64,000 nt of DNA from Isoetes taiwanensis (Eukaryota; Streptophyta; Lycopodiopsida; Isoetales; Isoetaceae), in NCBI GenBank assembly GCA_021234155.1, contig JAJEKV010000101.1, forward strand, positions 2,523,089-2,587,088. Direction: 5' to 3'. Of the stretch, positions 36,414 to 49,426 are shown piece after piece (within the stretch, counting starts at the first letter, position 1; the number at the start of each line of letters is the position of its first letter). The notes under the pieces were generated by a model. That model searched no databases. It saw only the letters and a program-made list of their open reading frames with translations, and had not been told where the DNA came from. The position numbers and the translations under genes are program-made.

Positions 36414-37063
36414 TTCTCATTATGTTCTAAAAATCCCGCACGACACCCATTAATAAGGATCTCTTTGTTTGATCCGAGGAACCACACTATGTTTATCTTG
36501 TAGAACATTCAGAAGTTGACCCACACTCTAACAACATGTACGTAAGTTAAACAATTATATGCCTTAAACTATTCATAATTTGATATTACTAGGATGAAGC
36601 ATGCAAGGACCTCTGACACTGTTAATCATGTACCACCAGGCACAGGACTATTCTTAAGCTCCACGCAGCAGGGCAGAAACAAGAAATCAGGTCAAGCGTC
36701 AGGTAGCAGACCCACGCCCCCGTCAGAAGCCACGCAGAAGTCCATGCCCCCGTCAAAGAAGGGAGCCAGAATGGACAAATGACAGCCTCCGGGGAGTGCG
36801 GCCCTAACTTAGCGGGATTCCATGCACTAATGAAGGCACTGCCAGATTCCCTGAAATCATGCGTTGATCCAGGAGTTGGTGACTGAAATCTACCATCCAC
36901 CTATTTTGGGCCCGAGGCCATTGTACTATATATATCAGTAGAGATAGATCTTAAGTTTTTAGATGAGATTTCAGCCTTGTCTCTTTTCCTTCCTCTCGCT
37001 TGACGAGAGTTCATGCATTTTGATTGATACTCAACGAAGGTCATATTTTGGCACCAGATCTTG
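36412..37063. other. Intergenic, no gene seen
   Basis: No gene motif. GGCCCGAGGCCATTGTACTA near 36909 resembles the sequence near 31490. Confidence 0.35.
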
Positions 37064-37255
37064 CCCAGAAAGTTGGGAAGGTTTCCATGGAAAGGTGGGG
37101 AGGTTTCTATGGAAATCCTCCCTATTTTCTAATGTGGGAACTCCCCAAGTCGTACCAGGAAAGTTGGGGAGGTTTCCAGGAAAATGGGGGAGGTTTGCAG
37201 GGAAAGTTGGGGAGGTTTCCATCGAAAGTTGGAAGGTTTCCATCGAAGTCCAACC
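37064..37255. repeat. Purine-rich minisatellite
   Basis: Imperfect tandem units of about 20-22 bp of the form GGAAAGTTGGGGAGGTTTCC, at least seven, with strong purine bias on the plus strand and one interrupted unit around 37120-37160. Open frames through it are repeat artefacts. Confidence 0.75.
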
Positions 37256-40200
37256 CAAATCGGGCGTAGATAAGACCATCACTTTAGAAGCTTTCTGGGC
37301 TCCGCTCAACTGGTTCGAAGCATGCAAAAGCCACCGCTGCAAAAGAGTAACCTTAAAATTTAATTTCGAGCTCAATTTCTATTCTTGAACCGCTCTGCAA
37401 AAAGAACTACCGGCCCGATTGGTCAAATTGCTCCAAGTCCAAGTCCAAAAGCCCCAATTCGGCACTTCTGGTCTCAACTCTCTTAAAAGGGAAGAAAATA
37501 TGAGCTATAAACCAATGGTCCATTTTGTTAGAGAAAAAATATTTTTGAATAAAACCTTTTTCCCCAACCAAAATCTTGTACAAAAGTAATGGACTCATGT
37601 CTTTATAATATCATGCTTTTAAACAGATTTTTAACATTATTTGCTTTTCTACTCTATCAAGTTCTCTTTCTATTTCATGGTTAATCGATGTTTGCAGCAT
37701 TGGCATTTGGCATCCGTACACTATTGGAGTGCAAGGATCATTGTTAAATGTTGAATAGGTGTCACACTTGTGTTCTTTTCAGTACTTCTAGTCCATTTTT
37801 TTTATCTCTATGGGTTTCTCCAAAAATCTGAAAGAGAGAGGTTTTTTTCCTAGTTGATAAATTTCTAGCTTCGAGTTTCTTTTTCGTTGTGGCATGCCTC
37901 TTTACTTATTGAGATCCTCGGTGATTGTCTAGTTCTTGGAGTTTTCTAAACATTTTAGCTTTATGTTTTTTCTAGTCAATTGTGTTTACTACTACATTGT
38001 TTTGCTTTGACTTTGTTTTGTTTTGTTTTTCTATTCTATTCTTTGCTTTTTGTTTTTTTTTTTCCACTTCTAAGCTTGGCTTCTTCGCTTGCTTTATTTG
38101 TTATGTAGGTAGATTACTTGGTCTGCACTTGTTCCCTTTCTCGTAGTGTCATGATGGATTTATTTAGTTGTAGACAGGTTATGGTCTTTCCTGGTGTATT
38201 TTCAAGTTTTTTTGCACCTTTTTCCTGTCTTAAAGAATTTTTAGGTAGATGGTCTTGGATTTTTTTTCTATAGTAGTTTCTCAGTTGGTTTTGCTTTCTA
38301 CAGTATTTCATCTTTACATCTGGCAATAGTTGCCTTGAAGGTCTTTCAATTTTTCCCTGGAACTTTGATTTCTTGACTTCCTTTTCTTTTGGGTATTCTG
38401 TTTAATGTCATAACTATGTATATTCCTTGTTGCAATATATGCAATGGTTGAACATTTGTGACTTCCCAGTTGATATTTGTAGAAAGCAAATATTTAGCAA
38501 TGGGGTCAAATGATACGATGTTCAATAACCATGGAAAATTACGAAACTTCAAATATATTATAAGGGGAACCCCAGGAGATCAGTGCCGAGATGATCAGAA
38601 AGAATGATAAATGAATTGTTAAAAGCCAAATTGTGAATTGAAGAATTCAAAGAGAATTTAATTCAGCAAAGTGAAGAAACTGGTTGAGCATTTGCTCGAT
38701 CAATTACTAAACAGTGATCGAGTCAAATACCATTTGAACTTTATATATATCGAACCATTAAAACTATTACTTTGCATTATCTCTAGTAAATTTGTTTGGT
38801 CTAAAACTTTAACTAGAAGATTTGCTTTGATGTTAGTATTTAATATCAGAGCTAAACTTCTAACACAACAACACGTTTTTGGAGCTTCCTTGTTTTTTGA
38901 GCTTCCCTATTGAACACCATTGATGAATATGAAGGGAAACCATATTTCCAAGTATAGAAAAATAAAATACAAAGAGTCTTTAGAAACAAAAGATCTTTAA
39001 TCTATTATTGAATGTACGAATGGGCATAAAGTGGTGAATAGCATAGCTGCAGGGAGCACAGTTAGTTCTCCAGAAGGGGCCACTAGTTCTAATGTTATTG
39101 TAGGAGCTACAATACTTGTAGTTGGAAGTGCAAGTAGGACTTGAGTTAAACCTGTAAATACAAAAATAAAAGAAGCAAAAGGGATTATATACAATGTAAG
39201 GTAAATTCTTGTATTTTACCCAAACTCGGAACAAAACACCTAAGTAAATGTGAGATCATTTGCTCATGAACTTTCAAAGAAAATCATCTCCTCAAATTGA
39301 TTTGCTAGAATAGGAATTGAGGAGGTTGAGGTATGATGTAAAAAATGATTTGAACAAGTGCTTCTTAAAAACTGACTCTAAAATTTTGGACTTGGAATGA
39401 GTTGGAGTACCATATTTAGAGCAAAACCAAGTACTTGTTATAGCCAAAAATTGCCACTTGAAGGTTCTCATAATGTTGTTGTACAAAAATTGGATATGCT
39501 TCTTGAAGAGATGTTAAGTTATTATAGTTATTATTCCTAGGATGGCTCCTATAATACAACTAATTGGCTAGTGTTCTCATTGAGCTCTTTAAAAATCATG
39601 AGTGCAAAATGATACCCCGTACTAGAGATAGAAAATTTTGAAAGCTTGAAAAATAAAATGATCCAAAACTAGACAATCATCGAGAGCATGACAAAAATGA
39701 AGAATACAAGATAAAAGATGAATCATCTGCCACGTAGGCTAAGAGAATATGAGAAAACTAGCGACAGCTTTTCATCGGGATAAAAACCCCTGCCTTTCCA
39801 GGTTTTCGAGGAAAACCCTAATGCGAAACTGTCGCCAACACTCTCGAGAAAATCCTGCATTGCTCGAACCAAAATGAGACAACTTGAAGTACGCCAAGCC
39901 CAACAAAAAGTAGAAGCATCCAAACAAAGAGGATGCTCGATCGCTAGCATCCATTAGCCAAGAAATGATCGGATACAAACAAGATGGCGAGGCACCCCTA
40001 AGGATGAAGCACGACCTCTCTTACTCTGACAAGCAAGAGACTTCTAAACGTAACCTGCAAAGTCATGCTGAAAAAAGAGAATGACTCTTAGGGAGTTAGG
40101 CGCCTCATGCATCAATACAATATAGTATCAAATGTATGATAAGGCTCATAGGCTCCAAGGCCACGCCGAGAAAGAAATACCAACCACCAATTGGGAATCG

Positions 40201-40712
40201 TATGCAAAATGACCATCGCGGGAAACATCCAATTAATACTCTCTTGGAGGCTAAAGTGCCACGCCGAGAAAAAATGAATAAAAATAATGTCTCGGAGGCT
40301 ACAATGCCAGGCCAAGAAAATGAAATTATGCAAAGAATTGGAGATCACTGGAGCACAACGTTGAACAATAAGCAAATACGAGACTATCCAAAAAACGTTA
40401 GATATGTCTAACAAGCACCGATATGATAGAGGAAGAGGGGGGCGGGAAACTTGTGGAGCCTAAATGATCTAAATGAAAAGGAGCTCAAGAGAACGCTGAT
40501 GACTGAAAATGAGAAAGGAGTCGGTTTTAAATAGGAGATGCAAGGAGGCGCATTCCCATCCAAGGAATGTCGATTCTATTGTTATTGCAATAGAACCGTG
40601 GCATTGTCAAATCGAAAGCGATCAACTCGGCAACTTTATCATCCATCCATAGGTGATTTTTTTCCACATGGTTTTCTTATTTGTTCTAAATGTTTTTACG
40701 AGTTGGCTCGAA
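37256..40712. other. Long intergenic stretch, no gene
   Basis: AT-rich. TTATATATATCG at about 38740 and ATATCAGAGC at about 38838 resemble a degraded Copia LTR and primer site. Around 40150-40330 three loose repeats of GAGGCTAAAGTGCCACGCC followed by GAGAAAA occur. No coding region can be supported. Confidence 0.35.
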
Positions 40713-40713
40713 T

Positions 40714-41138
40714 GAGCAATTGGAAAGACTCTGGTGTAATTACTTCAGGTTAATATCGGTTCTCCAACTACTAAAGTATTAAAACTGCTTTCTGACGTGT
40801 TTCAACATGACCAGAATTAATAATAAGAATTTCATGTAGAATATGAGGAACACAGAGATGAGCTAGTTCAAATAAGTTCATGGCTCTTGCCCAGTGCACA
40901 ATCAATTTGGCATACAAGAAAGTCTTCGTGGGGGACTTGATTTTACTAAAGATGATTAAACGAGCAAAATGGAAAGACTTTGGTGTAATTACTTCAGGTT
41001 CATATACCGGTTCTCCAACTACTATAATATTAAAACTACTTTCTGACGTGTTTCAATATGACCAGAATTAATAATAAGAATTTCGTGTAAAATATGAGGA
41101 AAACAAAGATGAGCTAGTTCAGATAAGTTCATGGCTCT
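40714..41138. repeat. Direct duplication, unit about 250 bp
   Basis: About 40714-40887 and 40963-41138 match closely (GGAAAGACT[C/T]TGGTGTAATTACTTC ... ATAAGTTCATGGCTCT), offset about 250 bp with a 75-bp unrelated spacer. No function seen. Confidence 0.8.
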
Positions 41139-41666
41139 AGTGAAGGAAATCATAGTCATGTCATTTGTATTTCTTAATGTCTCAGTACATGCAGGATATG
41201 AGTATTATGCAGAAGGATATTTCCTAGGCAAGCACAGATCTCTTAGAAGAATTATATTAGAGGCTAATACCATGGTCGATGGTGTGCCTCTAAAGCATTG
41301 GACTGAAATATTTTGTTTTTATAGTAGTCTATAGACGAATGGAATAGTGCCTCATTTGGATTTAGGAATAGGAAGCTCGAAACTGACTGAAAAGTTCGGT
41401 GAGCTCCTTTCTATATAAGAAAACCAAGAAGAACATAATAGATACAGGTGAAAACTGTGGTAATACCAGATCTGGCATGAAATACAAGGGATTTCGATAA
41501 CTTGGTTTGATCTATATGCTTCAAAGTTCCATTGACTCAATTTTGCTATAATTTCTAGTTCAAAATATCTAGACATATTGTCTACATGGTTTTTAAGGCT
41601 CTTATAGTTTAAGTTGCACATTGAAGTATTGCTAGCCATATGCCGTTATATTTCAATATCAAAGTC

Positions 41667-42619
41667 ATGTCTACCAGGTTGGGAGCATCAGTGTTAAGTG
41701 GTATTGAAATATTCCAAGGAGAAGCTGGATTGCAAGTATGGAAAGGCAGAATGATGTATTGGAAGCTGAAGCCTTATGGGAATATATTGAAGGTACTGAT
41801 AACATTGATACTGAAAGTAGTACTGCAAATTTATCCAGAGGAGCTGAAGGATCTGCAAGTGTAACTGGGGGCGATAATGAAAGCAGCCAAAGAGGTAAAA
41901 TACAAGAAGCTCGTGTCATAATAGGCAGCAAGTTAAGCTCCAATATCATGTTGAAATTAAAAGGAAAAACAGCAAAGGAAATATGGGAGTATTTGATCAA
42001 AACCCATGAAGTTAAAAATACTTCTCAACTTGATATGCTTGATAGAGAGCTTAGAAGGCTGAAATTTCAACAAAATGATAATCTAACACAATTTTTTGAG
42101 AAGTTTGATAATATAATAGCAGATATGGAGGGTGCTGGAGTCCCTATAACTAAAGAGTTTCAGGTAATATCTCTAGCGAGAACTTTTGCAAAATTTGGGG
42201 AGTAAGGAACTCTGATTAGAGAAAGGGCTGGAGCCCTTATAAGAACTGAGATGGAGCAAAGGAGGATAAGTCAAGAAGAAGAAGATGAGCATATCGAAGT
42301 TTTGTATGCAGGAAGAGGTAGAGGAAGTGGAAAAGTAGGTCCATGCTTCATTTGTAAAGCATATGGACACTTGAAAGCTAATTGCCCTAAGGCAAAGAAA
42401 AGCAAGTGTTTTAATTGCAATGGCTATGGCCATATGGCTGCTGCTTGCCCCAGTCCAAAAGACTTAGGCAGAGGAAAAGGAAGAGGAGGCTACAACAATA
42501 GTAGAGGCAGTTCAAGTGTTGCTAGAGGAAGAGGGAATAAAGGAAAAGGTGAAGGAATGAGTAGTGTTAATTTAACACAGAGTACCACTGCAAAAGAAGA
42601 AGATCTGAGGCTGAGGTAA
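41667..42619 (+). pseudogene. Copia gag with two zinc knuckles
   Basis: Starts MSTRLGASVLSGIEIFQGE at 41667, the same start as the minus-strand Copia gag at 53290. A frameshift near 41760 moves to VLEAEALWEYIEGTDN. The UBN2 body includes KEIWEYLIKTHEVKNTSQLD; a stop at about 42203 interrupts it. The C-terminal part has two CCHC knuckles, CFICKAYGHLKANC and CFNCNGYGHMAAAC, and a Gly/Arg-rich tail. No pol follows; sequence beyond 42620 is unrelated. A degenerate CAATATCAAAGTC just upstream may be the primer site. Confidence 0.85.
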
Positions 42620-42784
42620 GTACTTCCAGCACTCAATTGAATCTCCACCATACATAACACAAGAAGATGCAGTCATAGTGGTATGCCATGAGACTACAAT
42701 GAGACCATAACATAATAAGAGGTCATTGGGATAAGAAACTTAGAAGATAAGACACCTAAAACTCCAACATCAACAGACATACTA

Positions 42785-42960
<176 letters not shown>

Positions 42961-43199
42961 TATTTTTACGTCATGCCACATTGGCAGCGTCCATGAGGAC
43001 ATATGACGGACCCCCAGAGACTTGAACACTAAGGAATTAACACTAAGGAGATGTGGTAACACTAAGGAATTAAGTTGCACAAATGAAGTTTTTCCTTCCC
43101 TTTCAGAGCTTGATATATAAGTATTCTCAGCATCTACAGTTGAACATTCATGAACTATGAGCATCAAACATTCTTTGGAAGAGTCAAAGCTACGGAGTA

Positions 43200-43935
43200 G
43201 TAGAAATTGCAAGCATTAGACAAGTACTTGACAGATGTAGCTAGAATATGGCGGCAAGGCCGGAAGAAATTATTGCAACAGGTAAAAATATATGCAGACT
43301 TTAAAAAGTTTTTGAGTCAAATAACTTGCATGCAAATTATTATCCTGATTTTAAAAGACAATGGGATCATTTCAAGCAAGGAAAACATGAATACGTGCAT
43401 CGTTTCTACTCTAGGTTCTCTTATCTAGCTATTCAAATAAGAGAATTGCAGCCAGAAGAATTTTCAAAAAGTGAAATAACTCAAAAGTTTATAGCCGGAT
43501 TAAGAGATACATTGTATGCAGAGCTATGTCTTGCGAAACCATCAACTATTGACGAAGTGCTGATAAAAGCTGAAGCAACAAAGATGAAGCACAATCTTAG
43601 TGCAACACGATATGATATCTAGGGGTATCCCCAAGAAAAGATTTATAAACCAGATAATGCCAAAAGCAAGCGAAAGGGAGAATAAGAGGTATAGATTGAA
43701 TACCTTGAATACCAATGATAATTTTCATGCAAAAGAAAATAATGGTGAACGGATAGCTAGAAATGAGGCTAAAGCACCCCTAAGAAGATGTTTTTTATAT
43801 GGAGGACCTCACTATAAGAAGCAATGCCCAAACCTAGCATCCAATATTAAAACAAATCCCGAGCAACCCAAAGAGGAAACCCGAGCAAAAAACTTAATCA
43901 ACTGCACAGATTGCCCATGTTCATTTTGCTGAAGA
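43200..43935 (+). pseudogene. Retrotransposon gag remnant, related to 48671-49426
   Basis: Reads LQALDKYLTDVARIWRQGRK, then after a frameshift YYPDFKRQWDHFKQGKHEYV and ITQKFIAGLRDTLYAELCLA. This parallels LQAIDKYLTDMARTWWQGRK and CKYIAGRKNSLYAELSFI in the gag-only element at 47.5-50.5 kb on the other strand. The zinc knuckle is damaged (CFLYGGPHYKKQC, second Cys replaced by Tyr). No LTRs identified. Confidence 0.75.
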
Positions 43936-44690
43936 ACTTCCTGAAAGTTCCCATATCAAGGAAAAGGCAGAAGCCTACGAGAGAGGTCGGCTTCAAATTG
44001 GTCATCTAAACAAAGTAAGTAAAGTAAAAGTGTTTCTATGAGCATGTGATTGCTGGTTTGACTGAGCATTGCAATCATTTGATTTGAGCTAATGAAAGAA
44101 TCCTCTTTCAAACAAGTGTTGCTCTAGAGTAAAGAATCAAGAAGGTGCTTATGTCTGCAGCACAAATAACCAGATCCTTGGTATGATAGGTAGATCTTAC
44201 CAGCCTTAGGAAAAACTTTCAAAGCAGATAGTCAGGTGACTAGCTTTGAGAAAAGTTTGGAATCTTTTAATGCAGATAGTCAGGCGACTAGTTTTGGGAA
44301 AAGATTGATATTTAAGCAAGGCAGATGATCGAGGATGATCAGTCTTGAGAAGGGAAGGATTGTTACGGCACAAGCTCGAGGTGTGGCTCAGAAGACTTGC
44401 AGAGGTGGACACAGATGCAAAGCTTTTAAGAATTGAGTTAAAAATACTAGATAGTCTACAATTTATGCATCATTAGAAATATTAAATTAACTAACCTTAG
44501 AATACAGAAAAACTTATAAAATTAATTACTAAATAGTCGCTACAGTAGTAGTGACAAGTGGAAAGAGATTTGGAAAGGAACGAAAAGCCTTTAAAAGATC
44601 CAAAAAGGCAGAACTGGTTGGATAAGGCCTGATCTCAATCTGATTCTAAAAGTTTCGACCTGTCTGCAAGCTAAACTAAGCCTAAAGGCA
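43936..44690. other. Intergenic, no gene seen
   Basis: Contains an imperfect direct repeat with GCAGATAGTCAGG[T/C]GACTAG at 44224 and 44273. No gene. Confidence 0.4.
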
Positions 44691-44695
44691 GAATC

Positions 44696-45262
44696 TGAAG
44701 AAATTTTGCTTAGATTTATCGTTAGAACTTTGAATAATCAATGAACCAATTTCCTTCGACTCTTAAGTTCAAATATCAATATTGCATAAAAAAATGCTCT
44801 AACCATTAATCAACTTCAATGCTACAGTAAAATAAATTTCCGATGGTCAATCAACTAAATATTGCATTATTCAATCTGGAAAACCTCGAGAGCCCAAGCA
44901 CTTACAAATTGTTCAGTTTTCAATCAACTACACACCATTCATTCGTTCTACTTAACTTTATAGTGATCAATCCAGCATTCAAGCCGGACCGAGCTGATAC
45001 CTCCTTGCCGATCTCTGCTTTCCAAATTCATACTTCGTCTTGCCTCCATTTTATTCGACCACAGTTTGACCTATGGTTTATACTAAATAAGGTAGATACC
45101 TCAATAAACGAATTTTCTCCTTCAACATTTAATAGGTTAATGCTACTATAGCTTAACCATTAATCAAACCTTAGGTTCAATGTTTTCAACCATAACCATA
45201 TGTTCAACCTCGAGCAGGTGCTACTAGGTCAACAAGAAATATTACATGATCATTCTCTTTCA
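44696..45262 (-). repeat. 3' LTR of nested Copia
   Basis: Matches 53315-53857 nearly throughout (TGAAGAAATTTTGCTTAG on the plus strand), with a small extra segment near 44812-44835. It adjoins a G-rich polypurine tract. Confidence 0.9.
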
Positions 45263-45486
45263 TTCCCCCCCTTCATATAATATTTCTCTGTTGCTACAGT
45301 GCATTAATTTTCTCAACTCTTCAAACCTATATATTGGTAATGCTTTAGTCATAATATCTGCCATCTGCTTCACAGTATTGATATATGTCAAGTGTATAAG
45401 ATTTTCACTTACAACATCCCTTATGAAATGAATCTCCATCTCTATATGTTTTCATCTTTCAGGCAACACTGGATTTTTAGACATTG

Positions 45487-46553
45487 CTATGCAGCTGGTA
45501 CTATCACAAGTACAATAGGCTTATCCTGATTAAACTCCAACTCATTCATCAATCTTCTTTCCTTGATAATTTCCTTTGCTGCCAAGGTTGCTGAGTTATA
45601 CGCAGCTTCAGGACTTGATAGAGCAACATTATTTTGTTTTTTGCATTTCCATGGCACAGGAGCTCCACCTAATAATATTAAATACCCTGATGTTGATTTC
45701 ATTTTGTCAAGATCTCCTCCCCAATCTGAGTCACAGTAGGCTTTCAGTCAGATTTAAATCATTTGAGTTATACATAATTCCAAAGTCCATGATTCCCTTT
45801 AAATATGTCAAAATTCTTTTTGCTGCAATCCAATGAGCCTTTCCTGGATTATGATTGTACCTACTGAGTATATTCACTGCAAAAGGTATGTTAGGCCTGG
45901 TACAATTTGCAACATACAATAAACAACCTATTAAAGACATGTAAGGAAAATTTTCCATTTGTCTCCTTTCATTTGCATTTTGTGGACACATGAGTTCAGA
46001 GATTCTATGTCCAGGGGCTATAGGAGAATTTGCAATATTACAATCTTTCATTCCAAATATCTCAACCATACTTTCAATATGTATTCTTTGGTTTAGTAAC
46101 AAAGTTTTGTTGTTCCTGTTCCCGTGCACTTCTATACTCAGAAATCTTTTCAACTCTCCAAGGTCTGTCATTTGAAACCTCTTGTTCAAAATATATTTGC
46201 AATGATTGAGAACCTTGTTTCCCTTTGCAATCATAATATTGTCATCACCATAAAGTCCAATGATACACCATTCTGTCCTTGAATCTGTATAAATTTCCAT
46301 CATAATTTAATTTTTCAAATCCCTGTTTTAGCAGATAATTATCCATACATTTGTACCATTCTCTTGGTGATTGTTTCAAACCATGCACTACTCTCTTTTA
46401 ATTTCCAAACTTTTCCATTTGTTGTTTCAAATCCTGATGTTTGCTTCAAATAAATTTCTTCCTCAAGCTTTGCATTTTAAAAAGGCTGTACTGACATCCG
46501 ATGTGATGTATTTCAAGATCACAAGAATTTGCAATTGCAAGAAGCATTCTTAG
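45487..46553 (-). pseudogene. Copia reverse transcriptase and RNase H, 3' part
   Basis: Reverse transcriptase text SLRMLLAIANSCDLEIHHI (46460-46555), then a decayed stretch, then a 190-codon frame 45731-46303 with the catalytic box GLYGDDNIMIAKG (usually YVDD), NKRFQMTDLGELKRFLSIEV and YMSLIGCLLYVANCTRPNI. RNase H follows at 45487-45702 (SGYLILLGGAPVPWKCKKQN, SSPEAAYNSATLAAKEI). Stops separate the parts. Confidence 0.9.
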
Positions 46554-46567
46554 GCTGTTTATTTTAA

Positions 46568-47361
46568 GGGAAATTTTTAAAAATGCCCTTGTATTTTCAT
46601 ATATTTATGAAAATGCCCCTATACTTCTAATACTTACCAAAATGCCCCAGTATGGCAGGGTGAAAACAGAGCAATTAGTTCAAAACAAAGGCAAAATAGA
46701 AGATTACAGCGGGGATGTTAAAATAAGATTGAATAGAGGAATCGAACGGAAAGATTGGAAGCAACAAGAATGGATTTAGCAGACAAATTAACCAGAGGAT
46801 GTCAGAAATGTCACAAATGCGGTCTCTACTGAAAAACGGCACCTTGAATCCAGCGAAGACATGATTGCTATCTGTTGTTGATTGGTTGCCTTGTACAGTT
46901 CCGTCAAAGCTGAAACTATAATCGCTGGAACTAAGTTTCATTATGGCTTTGTCTCAAATTTCTGGCTTTTGGTTTCATTAGAAATCTTCGTTTCAAATCA
47001 AGAACAAATAGTTCAAAGCTTGACTCGGATTTGAGCTTGTAATCTCTGGATCCAGAAATAATACCTGTAAGAGCACCATAGCTGGAATTTTTTAATAAAG
47101 AAATTAATTTGGGGCTAGTGGAAGCTCTAGAAGAAGAAGCAAACTTCTGTAATAATAATCTGGCTAAGTGGTTTCAAAAGCCAATTGCATGCGGGATTGG
47201 TAGGAGCAGTGGCCAAAATTCATCTATCGGACCTGCGTAGGTCTTCAAGGATTCAGAAGCGTAGAAGCGTATATAAAAATAGGGCATTTTGATAAATATT
47301 AGAAATACAAGGGCATTTTGACAAATGCACTAAAATTTAAGGGTATTTTTAAAATTTTCCC
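46568..47361. mobile_element. Mutator-like (MULE) non-autonomous element
   Basis: A 794-bp insertion in the Copia reverse transcriptase. The ends are long inverted repeats: GGGAAATTTTTAAAAATGCC and the inverse of GGCATTT/GGTATTTTTAAAATTTTCCC, extending over about 80 bp with further ATGCCC motifs. The 9-bp direct repeat TTATTTTAA flanks it (46559-46567 and 47362-47370). A 9-bp duplication with GGGAAA ends fits Mutator-like elements. The interior has an 88-codon minus-strand frame (46675-46941) of unknown origin; no transposase. Confidence 0.85.
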
Positions 47362-47370
47362 TTATTTTAA

Positions 47371-47516
47371 CCAGAGGTGAAAAAGTTTCATCATAATCAC
47401 GCCCCTTTTGCTGTGTGAAACCTTGTGCAACTAATCTGGCCTTAAATTTATCAGGTTTTCCCTCATTTCCAGGTTTTATTCTAAAAACCCATATGTTTCC
47501 AATAATGTTTTTATCT
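47371..47516 (-). pseudogene. Copia reverse transcriptase, N-terminal part
   Basis: Between the two insertions: [20 protein letters not shown] and [20 protein letters not shown] then FSPLVK, the conserved start of Copia reverse transcriptase. It joins 46553 downstream once the MULE is removed. Confidence 0.9.
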
Positions 47517-47521
47517 GCAGG

Positions 47522-48232
47522 TGTTACAGATTCAAGACTTTATGGCAAGCAATAATCATAGAATGAGTTTTATCAAGACAAATATAACTCTAATCAGCAA
47601 AATCTAGCTTTCACGGCGAAGCTCTCCACCCAACCGGGCTCTACCAGAGCAAGAGAATTCCAGAGAAAGACTGAGTTTATGGAAATAGGGAAAACAGATT
47701 GACACTAAAGTATCCTCTTTAGCAATTCTCAAGTTTAAGAAATGGCTATGAATTTGGGTGCTCCCCAAATCACCAAGGTCAGCCGGGAATTTCACAGAAT
47801 CAGGCTTGGATTTCCCCTGCGAATAGAACTGAAGGGCTTAATATTAGTAGAAAGGGAATTCCTGATGTAGAATGGCAGACTGAACCAGCTTGCTGAGGCC
47901 GGATCAGCAGGGGCCGGAAGTGAACTGAAGGTATCGGATTTGGTCTCAAGTTCATTGTAGCGTTGTCTAAGAATTATTGTAGCAGCTAATATTGTCAGGT
48001 CGATCTGTTGATGCGGTCGGTCAGACGCTTCGCTCCCTTTTCTTTATATTGCGCTGCCGTTATTACATAAGGATTGGACAAAAGGTAAAGGTTCGATGCC
48101 CATAAAAATAGATGGCCCCTTTTTCATAAGGAAATTAAATCTTATAGTATCGACAATCTTTGCTTTTCAATTGACTTTAATGACTCTTGGATAATTATTT
48201 TGGTCTTTCTTTTTCGTTCTCATGCTTTTACA
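47522..48232 (-). repeat. 3' LTR of gag-only element
   Basis: Plus strand TGTTACAGATTCAAGAC ... CATGCTTTTACA; pairs with 49748-50453. The polypurine tract GGGGGCGGC adjoins it. Confidence 0.88.
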
Positions 48233-48639
48233 GCCGCCCCCAATGCTTTCTCATTCCACAACTAGAAAAAATAATCAAGTCCAACCCTTTAGGCTGAATA
48301 GTTTTTTTCTTTATATATCTCAATAATGAACAATGAGATTAACATCTATGCTGCAGACATAGTTGTTGTCTTTAAAACTTGAAAGTTTAACCCTATCCTC
48401 CTTCATGGAATTACTACTTAACAACTTATTTTAAACTATTTTAAATAGGCAATTTGCAGTTTCGCCCTTTCCTTTTGCGCTTCATCTGCAAAAGTTACTT
48501 GTTTATTCGTTTTGGCGCTTGGTTCAACCGGGAGCTCTTCCATCTGAGACATTTGGGCCGGAGGTCCGCTAGAACGAGGATTTGGTCTATAGTCTATTCT
48601 GCCTAGTTCCCTTCGTTCCCCCTATTGCCTCGATCATTT

Positions 48640-49426
48640 TGCTCTCTTTTTGCACTTAACTTCGGGCAGTCTACTTTAAGATGTGGTCCTCCACAGTAGA
48701 AACACCCACTTTTCTTTGATGAAGATCTGTCAAATTGAGGTCCCACTTTGTTTTCTGAACTTGGTCTTGATTATCCCCGATACTTGCTCTTGACCTTTTA
48801 TTTCCCTTGTCTGAATTCTTACTATTGCTTTCTTTATCATTGCTTATTTTGTCATTGCCATTGTCCTCAGAATACCCCTCCCATATGCTGCAATTTATAT
48901 AATCATGATTTAACTTTCTTTCCGCAGCAATAGCTTTCTTTGTTGCTTCTTCCAAAGTCTGAGGATCTATAAAGCTTAATTCTGCATACAAGGAATTCTT
49001 ACGTCCCGCTATATATTTGCATAACAGTTCCTTCTCATTTAACCCGTCCATTTGGGTGGATAAATACTGAAATTTTGATGCATACTGATAAACTGATTCG
49101 TTGTCATTTTGCTTGAATAAATCCCATTCTTGTTTGACATCATTGTGATAATTGGCAGTCAGATTATAACCTTCAAAAGCTTTTTTAAAGCTTTTCCATG
49201 TTAAAATCTTTGGGTCCATTCTTTTTCTTCCTTGCCACCATGTTCTCGCCATATCTGTCAAATATTTATCTATGGCCTGCAGCTTCTGCTTTCCCGTAGC
49301 TTTACCAATTCGAAGTAGCTTTTCCATGTGGAGAGGAATCCAAAAACAATAGGCAGGTTTCTCTTTTCGCCGAAAAAGGTCGGTAAACCTACAAAGGTCG
49401 GTAAACCTACAACTTTTTCTAACCAT
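48640..49426 (-). pseudogene. gag of gag-only element
   Basis: An open frame of 251 codons at 48671-49426. It begins in a duplicated phrase (RFTDLCRFTDLF) and contains LQAIDKYLTDMARTWWQGRK, KSFKKAFEGYNLTANYHND and NESVYQYASKFQYLSTQMDG, a Retrotrans_gag-type domain, then a basic Ser/Asn-rich linker. A frame change near 48705 moves the zinc knuckle CFYCGGPHLKVDC (intact CCHC) out of frame. As the sole product it would supply a capsid/nucleocapsid-like protein, with enzymes needed from another element. Confidence 0.8.

Noticed and set aside
37024..37388. Overlapping open frames at 37 kb
   Set aside because: Products of the purine-rich minisatellite; compositionally biased and in several frames at once.
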